A DNA stretch of 64,000 nt from Bog-105 sp965277435. Lineage in GTDB: Bacteria > Acidobacteriota > Terriglobia > Bryobacterales > Bryobacteraceae. The translations under genes and the position numbers were made by a program. Positions 41,364 to 50,159 of the stretch are shown here, one piece after another. The stretch is from contig OZ255821.1 of the NCBI GenBank assembly GCA_965277435.1, positions 2,046,001-2,110,000 of the forward strand, given 5' to 3'. Each line of letters opens with the position of its first letter. The first letter of the stretch is position 1. The notes beneath the pieces were generated by a model. It was not told the origin of the DNA and did not search any database. It saw only the letters and a program-made list of their open reading frames with translations.

Positions 41364-41794
41364 TCGCTTTCCAGCGGGTTCACCCAGCGCAAACCGGAAA
41401 ATCTTCGAAAATCGCGATCGGTCGAGGCTAAAGTCGCCGCGTTCTCGATCGCGATGGCAGCCAGGGCGGCATCGCTCGCTATGCTTTTGAACGGGTCTGT
41501 ACCCAGCATCAAGCTCTTCAATATCGTCGCGTGACGCCCACCGGGTTGCACCAGAACTACATTCGGCAAACTGAGCCATTCATCGACCACATCGAATACC
41601 CGCTCCACCGACGGCGCATTTGGCCACAGTTTAGGATTGGGTATGATCCTGATGAAAGCCCACAGCGTAAGCCAAGTGAGGCCTATCTGATCTCTTCCTG
41701 CCAATTGGGCCTGCAGCCAGGCGGAGAGTGCTCGCTGCTGAGGGGCATCGGGATTATAGGTGTAGATCAGAATGTTCGCGTCCGGAATTACCAC
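41360..41794 (-). CDS. vapC: VapC-type PIN-domain toxin
   Basis: The 144-residue protein begins MVIPDANILIYTYN with the first catalytic Asp at residue 5. Conserved LTLWAFIRI gives the next acidic/hydrophobic block, and SDAALAAIAIENAATLASTDRDFRRF near residue 107 supplies the remaining Asp residues (SDA, TDRD). These are the Mg-binding residues of PIN ribonucleases that cut tRNA or rRNA. It begins at GTG 41794, overlapping the antitoxin's stop by seven bases, so the pair is a classical TA operon. It converges on gdhA with a four-base overlap. All catalytic positions appear kept. Confidence 0.93.
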   Translation of the reverse strand: MVIPDANILIYTYNPDAPQQRALSAWLQAQLAGRDQIGLTWLTLWAFIRIIPNPKLWPNAPSVERVFDVVDEWLSLPNVVLVQPGGRHATILKSLMLGTDPFKSIASDAALAAIAIENAATLASTDRDFRRFSGLRWVNPLESD

Positions 41795-42045
41795 TTCCGG
41801 TCTTCCCCATACGCATAGTCCAGCAACTCACTGATTTTGTCGTAGTTGAGACCAGGCATGAGGCCCATATTCTCGAATGGCCGCACTTTAAACGGCGGCC
41901 GCTCCGCCGGTTGTTTCCCATTCGAAAGCGCAAAACGAAGTAGATTGTTTAACGTCTCCCTGAAAGAATCCCCTCGCTCCCGGCTTTCTGCTTTGACCTT
42001 GTCCAGTACGTCTTCGTCCAGGGTGACCGTTGTTCTGATGCTCAT
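41788..42045 (-). CDS. vapB: VapB-type antitoxin (ribbon-helix-helix)
   Basis: The 85-residue protein starts with a ribbon-helix-helix domain, RTTVTLDEDVLDKVKAESRERGDSFRETLNNLL, which binds DNA as a dimer. The C-terminal half (FKVRPFENMGL then YDKISELLDYAYGED) would wrap the PIN toxin. The start codon lies inside a perfect 16-base inverted repeat (42036-42075), the likely operator for autorepression. It is the first gene of the operon with vapC. Confidence 0.93.
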   Translation of the reverse strand: MSIRTTVTLDEDVLDKVKAESRERGDSFRETLNNLLRFALSNGKQPAERPPFKVRPFENMGLMPGLNYDKISELLDYAYGEDRKW

Positions 42046-42075
42046 GATGCTTTTAGTTTAGCATCATGAGCATCA
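42036..42075. promoter_or_regulatory. VapBC operator: 16-bp perfect inverted repeat
   Basis: Arms TGATGCTCATGATGCT (42036-42051) and AGCATCATGAGCATCA (42060-42075) are perfect reverse complements around an eight-base spacer. They cover the vapB start codon, so a bound VapB dimer pair would block both transcription and translation. Long palindromes at this position are usual in vapBC autoregulation. Confidence 0.8.
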
Positions 42076-42119
42076 CAAACATCAAATCTTTTCTTCTTCC
42101 TTTCCAGCCGGCCCCACTG

Positions 42120-42125
42120 TATAAT
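42120..42125 (+). promoter_or_regulatory. Possible -10 box of PEP-CTERM gene
   Basis: A perfect TATAAT lies 44 bases before the start of the PEP-CTERM protein gene. The -35 region is poor in consensus, so this is a weak prediction. Confidence 0.35.
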
Positions 42126-42169
42126 CCATTTGCTCGTTACTACCCCTCCGAAATTGTGGGATTATCGCA

Positions 42170-43768
42170 ATGAATTTCAGTCAACGCGCGCGTATTGCGA
42201 CCTATTTCTCTGTCTTTTTCACATCGTTTACCCTTTCCACGATGAACGCCGACACCCTTTCCACCTGGAACGGCGGTACCGGAACCTGGAGCACCGCCGC
42301 ACAATGGACGCCCGCCGCCGTTCCGGACAACGCTCCCGGCAACGGTTTCAACGTCTCCATCGCGACTGTTAGTGATCGCGTTGGACTGGATGTGAGCCCG
42401 GTCATCGATTCTCTCGCGATAGGCGGGACCGCCGGCACGTCTGTACTGACGACCGACTACGATCACGCGACCGGCTTTTACACGAGTTTGACGACGACCG
42501 GAAATGTCACCGTCAATTCGCATGGAGTGATCGGAACCGACCCGTTTTCAGGGTGGTTAGACTCTCTGGTGGTCGGCCGGAATTTGACCAACGCGGGCAA
42601 CCTACTGCTCCGAGCACAGCTATCGGTCGCTGGGAATGTGACAAACTCCGGTTCCCTGTACCTGATTGGCGGTCCCAACAACGGCTTTAGCGCCGGGGGT
42701 ACACTCAGGAACACCGGTTCACTCTATTTCGGCGAGAATCAAAGCGACTTTCCGACCGGACAGACGTCGGTTATCGGCAGTCTCGTTAACAAAGGCTACG
42801 TGTTGATTACGGACGGCACCACCATCACTCTCACGGCGCAGCCCAATGGCCTGAGAGATGTGGCGCAAGGCACGTCCTGGGTGATCGGAGGAACCTTCAA
42901 CGCCGGGTCGCAGAGCGCGCTGGCCAATTTGACCACCGTCGAGGGATCTCTCAGCTTGCAGAATTCGTACGCCATCTCGCCCAAGAACGGAACGCTCACC
43001 AACACTGGCACTTTCGGCATCGGCGGTCTGTATGGTCCAAGCACCGTCACGGTCACCGGTAAGTTCTCGAACTCCGGCAATCTCGTGATTGGCGATCAAA
43101 ATCGACCTTATAGTGCTGCCAGCACGCTGGCGATACAGGGAACTCTCATCAACCAGTCAAACGGGACGTTGCATGTCAACACACAGTCGTTTCAGCCCAC
43201 TCCTTCTCCGGGTCAAGTCACGGCTCAACAATTGGTGAATTACGGGACGGCAACCGTGGATGCGGGCTCATTGTCGAGCGCGCGGGAGTTGGATAATTAT
43301 GGAACCTTTACCGACTTTGGAACGCTACAGGTAGGAACGCTCAAATATGCGGGCGGTCAGATATATGTGGCGGGCAACCTCGCGGTAGGTTCCGGCGCGG
43401 TCTCTGGGCAAGCGGGCTCCTATCAGCAATTCAGCGATGGCGTTCTGGAGTTTGGCGGAATTACGATCGATGCAGCAACAGCATCGCTGGATGGCACCCT
43501 GGATATTATGCTCGGCAATGGGGCGAAACCGGTTGGGACGGTATTCGATATTCTGCTCGGAACGCCTTTCACCGGGGCGTTCTCGAATGTTGAGGGATCG
43601 ATTTTTGATAACGGTCGCCAGAAATACGTTCTCGATTATGACCACGCCGATTCGATCGTTTCGCTGACCGTCGCGAACAATACAACGCCTGAGCCGGGCT
43701 CGGCTTTTCTATCGACTCTCGGGATCGCGACCATTGCCGGACTCGTTTGGCTGAAGCAAAACAAGTAG
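42170..43768 (+). CDS. PEP-CTERM sorting-domain protein with beta-helix-like repeats
   Basis: The 532-residue protein has a signal peptide (about 1-27). The long middle is rich in Gly, Asn, Thr and Ser with recurring N-G-T-L-x-N-x-G-x-F/L units (for instance GNLLLRAQLSVAGNVTNSGSLYL), the look of a parallel beta-helix as in autotransporter-type repeats. It ends with the PEP-CTERM signal: TPEPGSAFLSTLGIATIAGL then a basic WLKQNK tail. That segment is cleaved by an exosortase and leaves the protein on the cell surface or in exopolysaccharide. No exosortase gene lies in this window. The first strand STWNGGTGTWSTAAQWTP is typical of these filamentous proteins. Confidence 0.92.
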   Translation: MNFSQRARIATYFSVFFTSFTLSTMNADTLSTWNGGTGTWSTAAQWTPAAVPDNAPGNGFNVSIATVSDRVGLDVSPVIDSLAIGGTAGTSVLTTDYDHATGFYTSLTTTGNVTVNSHGVIGTDPFSGWLDSLVVGRNLTNAGNLLLRAQLSVAGNVTNSGSLYLIGGPNNGFSAGGTLRNTGSLYFGENQSDFPTGQTSVIGSLVNKGYVLITDGTTITLTAQPNGLRDVAQGTSWVIGGTFNAGSQSALANLTTVEGSLSLQNSYAISPKNGTLTNTGTFGIGGLYGPSTVTVTGKFSNSGNLVIGDQNRPYSAASTLAIQGTLINQSNGTLHVNTQSFQPTPSPGQVTAQQLVNYGTATVDAGSLSSARELDNYGTFTDFGTLQVGTLKYAGGQIYVAGNLAVGSGAVSGQAGSYQQFSDGVLEFGGITIDAATASLDGTLDIMLGNGAKPVGTVFDILLGTPFTGAFSNVEGSIFDNGRQKYVLDYDHADSIVSLTVANNTTPEPGSAFLSTLGIATIAGLVWLKQNK

Positions 43769-43783
43769 GCTTTATCACCTCTA

Positions 43784-44512
43784 TTACTTCGTTACCTGAC
43801 GAGGCTGGGCCGTGTTCTCGCATACAACTTGGATCGTCGCTGCCCTTTCCTTACACAGCGGCGGCCCGCCTCTTCCATCTCCCTTTGTCCGGTCGTCCCA
43901 ATAGCGAATTAACAGTCTGGAGTTGTCGAGCCAGCGAACTTCCGGCGATGCTGGCCGTAAATCAAACCCCCAATTGCCCAGGCCGGAGTAGACGTTTTCT
44001 GCAAAGGGTATCCAGCTGCGCCGCAGGTCGACCGTTCCGTAATCGTCACCCAGGGCGCCCTGCAAGGCAAACCAAAGCAACGCCACGTGTTTACCATCGG
44101 GCGAGTAGAGTGGCGGCGCGTGTCTGACACCAGCCGATTCGAACACGCACATTCCCAGGAAAAATAGGCCGGTCGGAATCAGTAGGAGAGAACCGATAGC
44201 CTTGACCGAGATTCGCGCCCAACGCAGCCTGATGCCACCGGAGAAAATTAGCGAGAGCAGAGGCAAGAACGGGAGCAACGCGAACGTGAGGAAACGCCAC
44301 AAGTCTGTGATGTCGATTGAGCCTGTGGGCAGCGAAAGTAAAAGCAGGAGAGCGCTGACGATAGCAAAGAAGTAGGTGAGCGCCATCATCAACCGTTTGA
44401 GCGAGCGCCGCTGAATGCGTCTTACTGGCTGCAAGGCAAGCAAGGCATTGGCGGGAACCAGGGCGAACGTAAGAAAGGGCCACATTTTGGTCGTTATCAT
44501 TCCTCCCAGCAT
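43784..44512 (-). CDS. Hypothetical protein with four N-terminal membrane spans
   Basis: No family was recognised. The 242-residue product has four hydrophobic segments in the first 125 residues (about 9-25, 43-62, 70-88 and 104-125). A soluble C-terminal 115 residues follows with YSPDGKHVALLWFALQG, reminiscent of a single beta-propeller-type blade, and SPEVRWLDNSRLLIRYWDD. The C-terminal part would be outside the membrane. It is convergent with the PEP-CTERM gene. The ATG at 44512 stands 12 bases from the inverted repeat of the adjacent insertion sequence, so the promoter may have been altered by the insertion. Confidence 0.7.
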   Translation of the reverse strand: MLGGMITTKMWPFLTFALVPANALLALQPVRRIQRRSLKRLMMALTYFFAIVSALLLLLSLPTGSIDITDLWRFLTFALLPFLPLLSLIFSGGIRLRWARISVKAIGSLLLIPTGLFFLGMCVFESAGVRHAPPLYSPDGKHVALLWFALQGALGDDYGTVDLRRSWIPFAENVYSGLGNWGFDLRPASPEVRWLDNSRLLIRYWDDRTKGDGRGGPPLCKERAATIQVVCENTAQPRQVTK

Positions 44513-44523
44513 TTTCTAATTGA

Positions 44524-44540
44524 AGAATGAGCCTGAAGGG
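44524..44540. repeat. Left 17-bp inverted repeat of integrase-type IS
   Basis: AGAATGAGCCTGAAGGG is the exact reverse complement of 46045-46061. The pair brackets the transposase gene and could be the IS ends or part of a repetitive palindromic sequence that the IS entered. No target duplication was found. Confidence 0.55.
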
Positions 44541-44565
44541 TGGAGCAGAGCTCCGCGCTTCAGGC
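44531..44565. terminator. Strong nested hairpin, terminator-like
   Basis: Outer arms GCCTGAAG (44531-44538) and CTTCAGGC (44558-44565) enclose a second perfect stem, GGAGC-AGA-GCTCC (44542-44554). A T-rich stretch follows on the plus strand (44567-44580). It could end plus-strand transcripts or be a REP-like element. Confidence 0.5.
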
Positions 44566-44776
44566 CTCCTTGTTTTCTTGTTCGAATCCATCGAGTGAGT
44601 ATACGGATGGCAGTGGGAAAGTGGACAGCCTGGTGTTGGCTTCCACTTTTCCACTGCTCGTCGCGGTTGCGGGAATGTGGGAATCGCATAGCGATTTCCA
44701 AAGGTTGTGGGCGCGGCGGGGAAACCTGATTTTGGTTTTCCCCGGCGTCCACAGCCTGTTATTTCCGCAGCCGTCT

Positions 44777-46018
44777 TCATGCGCTCCGTTTCTGCCGTAG
44801 ACCCGTGAACAGCTGCTGCTTGGCGTCCTGCATAGCGCGGGCGGCATGGGTATCGCTGCGGGCATCGGCCACCCGTTGCAGCCCTTCCTTTGTGGTTCCG
44901 GGTTTGAGATAAGCCGCGCACTCTGCCACCTCCTGGAACAGCTCCCACGGTGTCGCGTACCGACGATACAGCCGGCGTTGCTTTCCCTTTTGGTCCGTGA
45001 TCGTTTCCGGCACGCCACACGGCCGGTGGAAATTCAGATAGGGATTGAAGTGCTCCCGGTAAAACGCGCTGAGGGCTTCGGCATGTCCGGCAGCGATGTA
45101 CCCGTAGCCGATGTGTTTCCGTATTACCGCACCGTTTTTCGCCTCCACCAACCCGTTGTCGTTGGAATGCCGCGGCCGCGATTTCGTCTGTTCGGCTAGT
45201 AGCTTATTCAGCAGCCCGGCCACTCTGCCGTTAATGAACTCGCTTCCGTTATCGGAATGAAAACCCAGTATCCGAAACGGAAACTGCGCCAACAGCGCTT
45301 CCAGCACCGGTAGCAGCCATTTCTCGCCGATCTGCCCGGCCGCGCCCACCACTTGCCATTGCGTCACCTGGTCCACCGCGTTGATGTGATACACCCCTTT
45401 CACGCCGTCCAGATCCCCTTGATGCACCGTGTCCACGCGCAGGTAACCCGGCTTGCCTTTTGGCTCCGGCCGCCGACGCTCCCCGGTGGCCACCTGCACC
45501 GGCCGCGTTTTCTCATAGCACAGGCGCTTTTCCCGATACCTCCGGCTTTTGCGCAGATTGTAGATATGCGCTGGCGAGATGCCGGCTAAGCGTTCATAGC
45601 GCTGATCGCCGTAATGCCCGAACTCCCGCTGTAAGATCTTCCGCGTAGCCGGTCCGCTCAGCGTTTCGTGTGCTTCGTCCACCTCCGCCAACAAGCTGAT
45701 GTCGGCCGACGTGTAGCGCTTTTGAAATTGGTTGCGCCGCTAGCTGCGTTCCTTCACCGTCCCCGTCGCGAGATAACCAGCGATCAACCGCGTCACCTGC
45801 GCCCGGCTTAGTCCCGTCATCTTCTGCACATATCCTCGCAGTAGCCCCTTGGCCGCTTTCGCCTGTTTCCAGTACTCCTGCTCACAAAGCGTACGGCTGA
45901 GCCAGGCATACACCTCCGCCCGTTCTACCCCTTCAAATCGCACCTCATCCGTTGCCTCTAAAAATGCCCGGACCTGCTCCAGGCTCAATCGTTCTCCGTT
46001 TTGCACGCTGACGTTCAA
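44777..46018 (-). pseudogene. IS481/IS3-like transposase interrupted by one amber codon
   Basis: The gene reads as one 413-codon frame except for a single TAG at 45742-45740. Before it lie 92 residues with an N-terminal helical and HTH-like region (SLEQVRAFLEATDEVRFEG, then MTGLSRAQVTRLI). After it comes the rest of the DNA-binding part (RRNQFQKRYTSADISLLAEVDEAHE), and then the retroviral-integrase DDE core: D in RVDTVHQGD, D in FHSDNGSEF and E in NGLVEAKNG. TAG is one base away from Tyr codons, and Tyr would fit at that position. The catalytic residues are intact, so the loss is recent or suppressed. TTG 46018 is the likely start. Confidence 0.85.
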
Positions 46019-46044
46019 TCCCTCAGCATGCGAAACTCAACCCT

Positions 46045-46102
46045 CCCTTCAGGCTCATTCTGCGTTAGAAACAAACCCGTCCTTCAGGCTCATCCTGCAT
46101 TG
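46045..46102. repeat. Right IS inverted repeat and a second related copy
   Basis: CCCTTCAGGCTCATTCT at 46045-46061 mirrors 44524-44540. A second, slightly different copy of the core (CCTTCAGGCTCATCCTGCATT at 46081-46101, one base beyond the window of the first) starts 35 bases later in the same orientation. The tandem arrangement fits a dispersed palindromic repeat family as well as an IS end. Confidence 0.5.
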
Positions 46103-46168
46103 GACAAGACTCTCCCTTCCCAAAACCGCTGTTCCTCTGTAAACTGAGGAGTTGCCGCGTCCGCCCAA

Positions 46169-48739
46169 ATGACCCAGGAGCCGTCGACTCCCTTAATGCG
46201 GCAATATTACGCCGCCAAACAGCAGGTTCCGGGTACCCTCCTTCTCTTCCGCCTCGGTGATTTCTACGAACTCTTTTATGAAGACGCCGTCACCGCCGCC
46301 CGTGAACTGGAAATTACCCTCACCTCTCGCAACAAAGAGCGAGGCGATCCCGTACCCATGTGCGGAGTCCCCTATCACGCCGCTGACGGCTATATCGCCC
46401 GGCTAATCCAGCGCGGTTACCGGGTAGCCATCTGCGAGCAGATGGAAGAGGCAGGCCCAGGCAAAAAACTCGTTCGTCGCGAAGTCACGCGCGTGATCAC
46501 GCCCGGTACCGCCACCGATTCCAACCTATTGCGCTCCCACGAGAACAACTATCTGGCGGCCGTCTTCTCTAAAAATCAGCGCTCGGGCCTAGCCTACGCC
46601 GATCTGTCGACCGGCGAGTTCCGCACCACCGAACTAACAGACGAAGAACTGATGCCGGCGCTGGAAACCCTCGGTATTCGTGAGGTGCTCCGCACTGAAG
46701 GGTTTCCGCTGGGGTGTACGTGTCTCGAAACGCCGCTCGATGCCTGGGTCTTCGGCGGCGATTACGCCGGTCGCCAAATCCTCGAAGTCTTCCATCTGCA
46801 TTCGCTCGATGGCTGCGGCCTGAGCGACAAACCGCTTGCCGCGGCAGCCGCCGGAGCCGTGCTCCATTACCTGCGGGAAACGCAGAAGTCTGCCCTTACC
46901 CACTTAAACCCGCCCTCGTTTTACCAGCGCCAGGATCACATGGTTCTGGATTCGACTACGGTTCGCAATCTCGAACTGATAGATCCACTGTTTGCGGGCG
47001 AGAGCCGGGAAAGCACTCTCATCCACGTGCTCGATCAAACCTGCACTGGGATGGGTGGTCGGCTGTTGCGCCAAAGATTACTCCAGCCCTCCGGGCAACT
47101 CGCCGAAATTGAAGCCCGCCTCGACTCAGTCGCCGAACTCGCCGGAAAAGTCATCATCCGCGGGGAACTGCGCCACATTCTCGGATCGATTCAAGACCTC
47201 GAACGACTGCTCGCCAAGATCGCGCTCGGCACCGCCGGACCACGAGAGGTTCTTGCTCTCGGCAAATCGCTTGCTCAACTCCCCAGGCTGTCTCAGCTAA
47301 GTGCCCAGTTCGAAGCGCTGCTGCTTCGCCAGCCGGTCGAACTGGTCGCCGAGGTGCGCGAAAAGATCCTGACCGCCCTCTCTGACGAGCCGCCGGTTTC
47401 TTTAGCCGATGGCGGGACCATTCGCGACGGCTTCCACTCTGAGCTCGACGAATTGCGCGATATCCGCCGCAATAGCCGTCAGTACATCGCCGCTATCGAA
47501 ACGCGGGAACGAAGCCAGACTGGCATTCAGTCACTCAAAATTCGTTTCAACAACGTCTTTGGCTACTACATCGAAATTTCCAAAGCCAACCGGCAATTGG
47601 TACCCGATTCCTACGAGAGAAAGCAAACGCTTGCGAATGCCGAGCGTTACACCACGCCTGAGCTGAAAGAGCTCGAGTCGAAAGTGCTCGATGCAGAGGA
47701 CAAAATCCTCACGCTCGAGCGCGAACTTTTCCAGCAAGTCCGCGAATTCGCCGGACACCACGCCGCGCAAATCAAGTCAGCCGCCGCCACCGTCGCCGAA
47801 CTGGATGTGGCCGCGTCACTGGCGCACGTAGCCGTCGAGAACCGCTATCACCGCCCCAAATTCACCGATTCCGGCGAGATGCGCATTGACGCCGGCCGCC
47901 ACCCCGTCATCGAAAAACTCGCGGAACGCGACGCAACCCGGTTCGTTCCCAACGATCTCTACCTTCATTCCGCCCAGCAATATATTGCGGTCATCACGGG
48001 CCCAAATATGGGAGGCAAGTCCACCTACCTTCGGCAAGCAGCTTTAATCCTGATCCTGGCCCAGGTCGGTTCCTTCGTTCCCGCGGAAGCGGCGCTACTA
48101 CCCCTCGTCGACCGGGTATATACCCGCATCGGTGCCGCCGACAACCTGGCCCGCGGTCGCTCCACCTTCATGATGGAGATGATTGAAGCGGCGGCTATCC
48201 TGAATACCGCCTCCTCTAACAGCTTTGTAGTACTCGACGAGATCGGCCGGGGCACCTCTACTTATGATGGTCTGGCACTGGCCTGGGCTGTCATTGAGTA
48301 CATCCACGAGCATGTTCGAGCCAAAACTCTCTTCGCCACCCACTATCACGAGCTCACCAGGCTCGCTGAACAACTTTCTGCAATAAGAAATTTACGGGTC
48401 GCCGTGAAGGAGTCAAATGACCAGATCTTATTCATAAGAAAGGTCGAACCGGGTGCGGCGGACCGTAGTTACGGTATCGAAGTGGCCCGTTTAGCCGGCC
48501 TCCCCCTGCAAGTAATTCAGCGCGCGAGGTCCGTTTTATTGCATCATGAAGTAAGGGAACGCTCCGCTGGCGATGAGCTGGCTTCGAGTGAGGCAATCGC
48601 ACCCCTACAGATTAAACTGTTCGAGCCCTTGAATCCGGGGCTCGCCGATCGAGTCCGGGGCTTACATATTGACGAGATCCGGCCGGTGGAAGCTTTGCAG
48701 ATTCTGCACGAATTACAGCAAGAGTTGCTAAAGACATGA
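46169..48739 (+). CDS. mutS: DNA mismatch repair protein MutS
   Basis: The 856-residue protein has the mismatch-contacting FRLGDFYELF motif (Phe-x-Glu) at about 27-36, then the connector and core domains. The ATPase domain carries Walker A GPNMGGKST at 611-619, a DEIGRGTSTYDG signature near 690-701 (Walker B and the ABC-type signature region), and FATHYHELT near 724. MutS dimers scan DNA for mispairs and recruit MutL, which is not in this window. The ATG at 46169 gives the normal N-terminus. Its stop overlaps the start of anmK (ATGA). It lies about 110 bases downstream of the IS repeats and is intact. Confidence 0.97.
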   Translation: MTQEPSTPLMRQYYAAKQQVPGTLLLFRLGDFYELFYEDAVTAARELEITLTSRNKERGDPVPMCGVPYHAADGYIARLIQRGYRVAICEQMEEAGPGKKLVRREVTRVITPGTATDSNLLRSHENNYLAAVFSKNQRSGLAYADLSTGEFRTTELTDEELMPALETLGIREVLRTEGFPLGCTCLETPLDAWVFGGDYAGRQILEVFHLHSLDGCGLSDKPLAAAAAGAVLHYLRETQKSALTHLNPPSFYQRQDHMVLDSTTVRNLELIDPLFAGESRESTLIHVLDQTCTGMGGRLLRQRLLQPSGQLAEIEARLDSVAELAGKVIIRGELRHILGSIQDLERLLAKIALGTAGPREVLALGKSLAQLPRLSQLSAQFEALLLRQPVELVAEVREKILTALSDEPPVSLADGGTIRDGFHSELDELRDIRRNSRQYIAAIETRERSQTGIQSLKIRFNNVFGYYIEISKANRQLVPDSYERKQTLANAERYTTPELKELESKVLDAEDKILTLERELFQQVREFAGHHAAQIKSAAATVAELDVAASLAHVAVENRYHRPKFTDSGEMRIDAGRHPVIEKLAERDATRFVPNDLYLHSAQQYIAVITGPNMGGKSTYLRQAALILILAQVGSFVPAEAALLPLVDRVYTRIGAADNLARGRSTFMMEMIEAAAILNTASSNSFVVLDEIGRGTSTYDGLALAWAVIEYIHEHVRAKTLFATHYHELTRLAEQLSAIRNLRVAVKESNDQILFIRKVEPGAADRSYGIEVARLAGLPLQVIQRARSVLLHHEVRERSAGDELASSEAIAPLQIKLFEPLNPGLADRVRGLHIDEIRPVEALQILHELQQELLKT

Positions 48740-50034
48740 GAATAGCAGGCATTATGAGCGGGACTTCGCTCGACGGGATAGATGTAGCAATCATCGACAT
48801 CACCGGTTCGGGCTTCAAGGCCAAGATTAACGTCTTGACCAGTCATTCGGTCCCTTATCCAAAGAAGATCCGTGAAGCGCTGCTGGCGGTTTCCAACGCC
48901 AGCACGATTACTGGAGACATCTCGAGACTGAATTTTCTTCTCGGCGAATTGTACGCTGAGGCACTCGAGGAAACGGCAGAGCGTGGCCAGATACCAATCG
49001 ACACTATCAAGCTGATTGGTTGCCACGGTCAGACGATCTTCCACGAAGGCCAGGCGGCGCAATATCTGGGCAAGAGAGTGGCCAGTACTTTTCAAATAGG
49101 CGAATCGAGTGTGATCAGCGAGCGAACGGGAATCGATGTAATATCGAACTTCCGCGAGCGGGATATGGCCGCGGGCGGCAAGGGCGCGCCTCTGGTTCCC
49201 TATCTTGATTACATGCTGATCCGGCATCGTGGCCGGGGCAGGGTAGCCGTTAACATTGGCGGCATTGCCAATATCACGGCCATTCCGCCGAATACCAGCA
49301 CTGATCGCGTGATCGCGTTCGATACCGGCCCAGGCAACATGGTGGTCGACCAGTTGGTCACTCGTATCACATCGGGCGGCTTAACCTACGACCGCGATGG
49401 CGCTATGGCCGCTACCGGTACGCCAGATCCTAAACTGCTCGCCAAACTTTTGCGGGACAAGTATTTTCGCGCCAAGCCGCCCAAAGCCGCTGGCCGTGAA
49501 CAGTACGGAGTCGAGTTCGTTTCCAAACTGCTCGATACTGAATTGAGCAGCGAGGACCTGATCGCGACCGCTACGGCGTTAACTGCGGAAAGTATCGCGC
49601 TCGCCGTTCGAAACTTCGTATTGCCCGAGATGCGAGTCGATGAAGTCTTCGCTTCGGGCGGCGGCACGCACAATCCGACGCTGATGCGAATGCTCGATAA
49701 AGCCATGGGCGATATTCCTGTCAAGGATACGACCGAGGTCGGACTCGACGTCGATGCGAAGGAAGCAATCGCCTTTGCGGTGATGGCCTATGAGACGGCG
49801 CACGCCCGTCCATCGAACGTGCCGATGGCGACGGGCGCTAAACGTCATGTCATTTTGGGCAAAGTAACCCAGAATGGCAACGGCCACAACGGCAACTCAA
49901 ACAGCAATGCCCATAATGGCGTCAGTGCACACAGCAACGGCCAGGTAGTTCCTTACCCGGCTAAAGCTTCGGGTCGCCCGAATAAGGTAAGCCGCCAACC
50001 GGTAGCGCCCAAAGCCAAAGCAGCAGCGCGGTAG
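48736..50034 (+). CDS. anmK: Anhydro-N-acetylmuramic acid kinase with Asn/Gly-rich tail
   Basis: The 432-residue protein has MSGTSLDGIDVAI at about 7-19 (phosphate 1 loop), LIGCHGQTIFHEG near 95, GKGAPLVPYLDYM with the catalytic region, NIGGIANITAIP, and AFDTGPGNMVVDQLV. These are the AnmK family motifs. AnmK converts 1,6-anhydroMurNAc from peptidoglycan turnover to MurNAc-6-phosphate. The family normally ends near residue 378. Here about 50 more residues follow, rich in Asn, Gly, His and Ser (NGNGHNGNSNSNAHNG) and then basic Ala/Lys/Pro sequence, which looks disordered. Start overlaps mutS. A terminator follows at 50054-50090. Confidence 0.95.
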   Translation: MRIAGIMSGTSLDGIDVAIIDITGSGFKAKINVLTSHSVPYPKKIREALLAVSNASTITGDISRLNFLLGELYAEALEETAERGQIPIDTIKLIGCHGQTIFHEGQAAQYLGKRVASTFQIGESSVISERTGIDVISNFRERDMAAGGKGAPLVPYLDYMLIRHRGRGRVAVNIGGIANITAIPPNTSTDRVIAFDTGPGNMVVDQLVTRITSGGLTYDRDGAMAATGTPDPKLLAKLLRDKYFRAKPPKAAGREQYGVEFVSKLLDTELSSEDLIATATALTAESIALAVRNFVLPEMRVDEVFASGGGTHNPTLMRMLDKAMGDIPVKDTTEVGLDVDAKEAIAFAVMAYETAHARPSNVPMATGAKRHVILGKVTQNGNGHNGNSNSNAHNGVSAHSNGQVVPYPAKASGRPNKVSRQPVAPKAKAAAR

Positions 50035-50053
50035 AAACTCGGCACAAGAATAC

Positions 50054-50090
50054 AAGGGCACATCCAGGCAACCGGATGTGCCTTTGTTCT
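50054..50090 (+). terminator. Rho-independent terminator after anmK
   Basis: GGCACATCC (50057-50065) and GGATGTGCC (50074-50082) form a perfect nine-base stem around an eight-base loop, extended by a further AA/TT pair across a bulge. TTTGTTCTT follows. It lies 20 bases behind the anmK stop. Confidence 0.85.
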
Positions 50091-50159
50091 TCACGTTAGT
50101 CCGCATGCGGGACTCCGCGATATGCTTAATGCTACGCGATTACAGGGAAGCTGAATCGA

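Larger units (their letters stand above)
44524..46061 (-). mobile_element. Integrase-type insertion sequence (IS481/IS3-like)
   Basis: A 1.54-kb unit made of a single transposase gene (split by one stop codon) between 17-bp perfect inverted repeats. There is additional palindromic DNA inside its left end (44612-44655, arms of 14 bases with one mismatch). Boundaries rest on the repeats only; the exact IS ends may be inside or outside them. Confidence 0.55.

Noticed and set aside
40716..41579. 287-aa minus-strand frame
   Set aside because: It overlaps gdhA and vapC, both with firm catalytic motifs.
44091..45020. 309-aa minus-strand frame
   Set aside because: It spans the end of the transposase, the IS end and a membrane protein gene in an alternate frame, with no recognisable domain.
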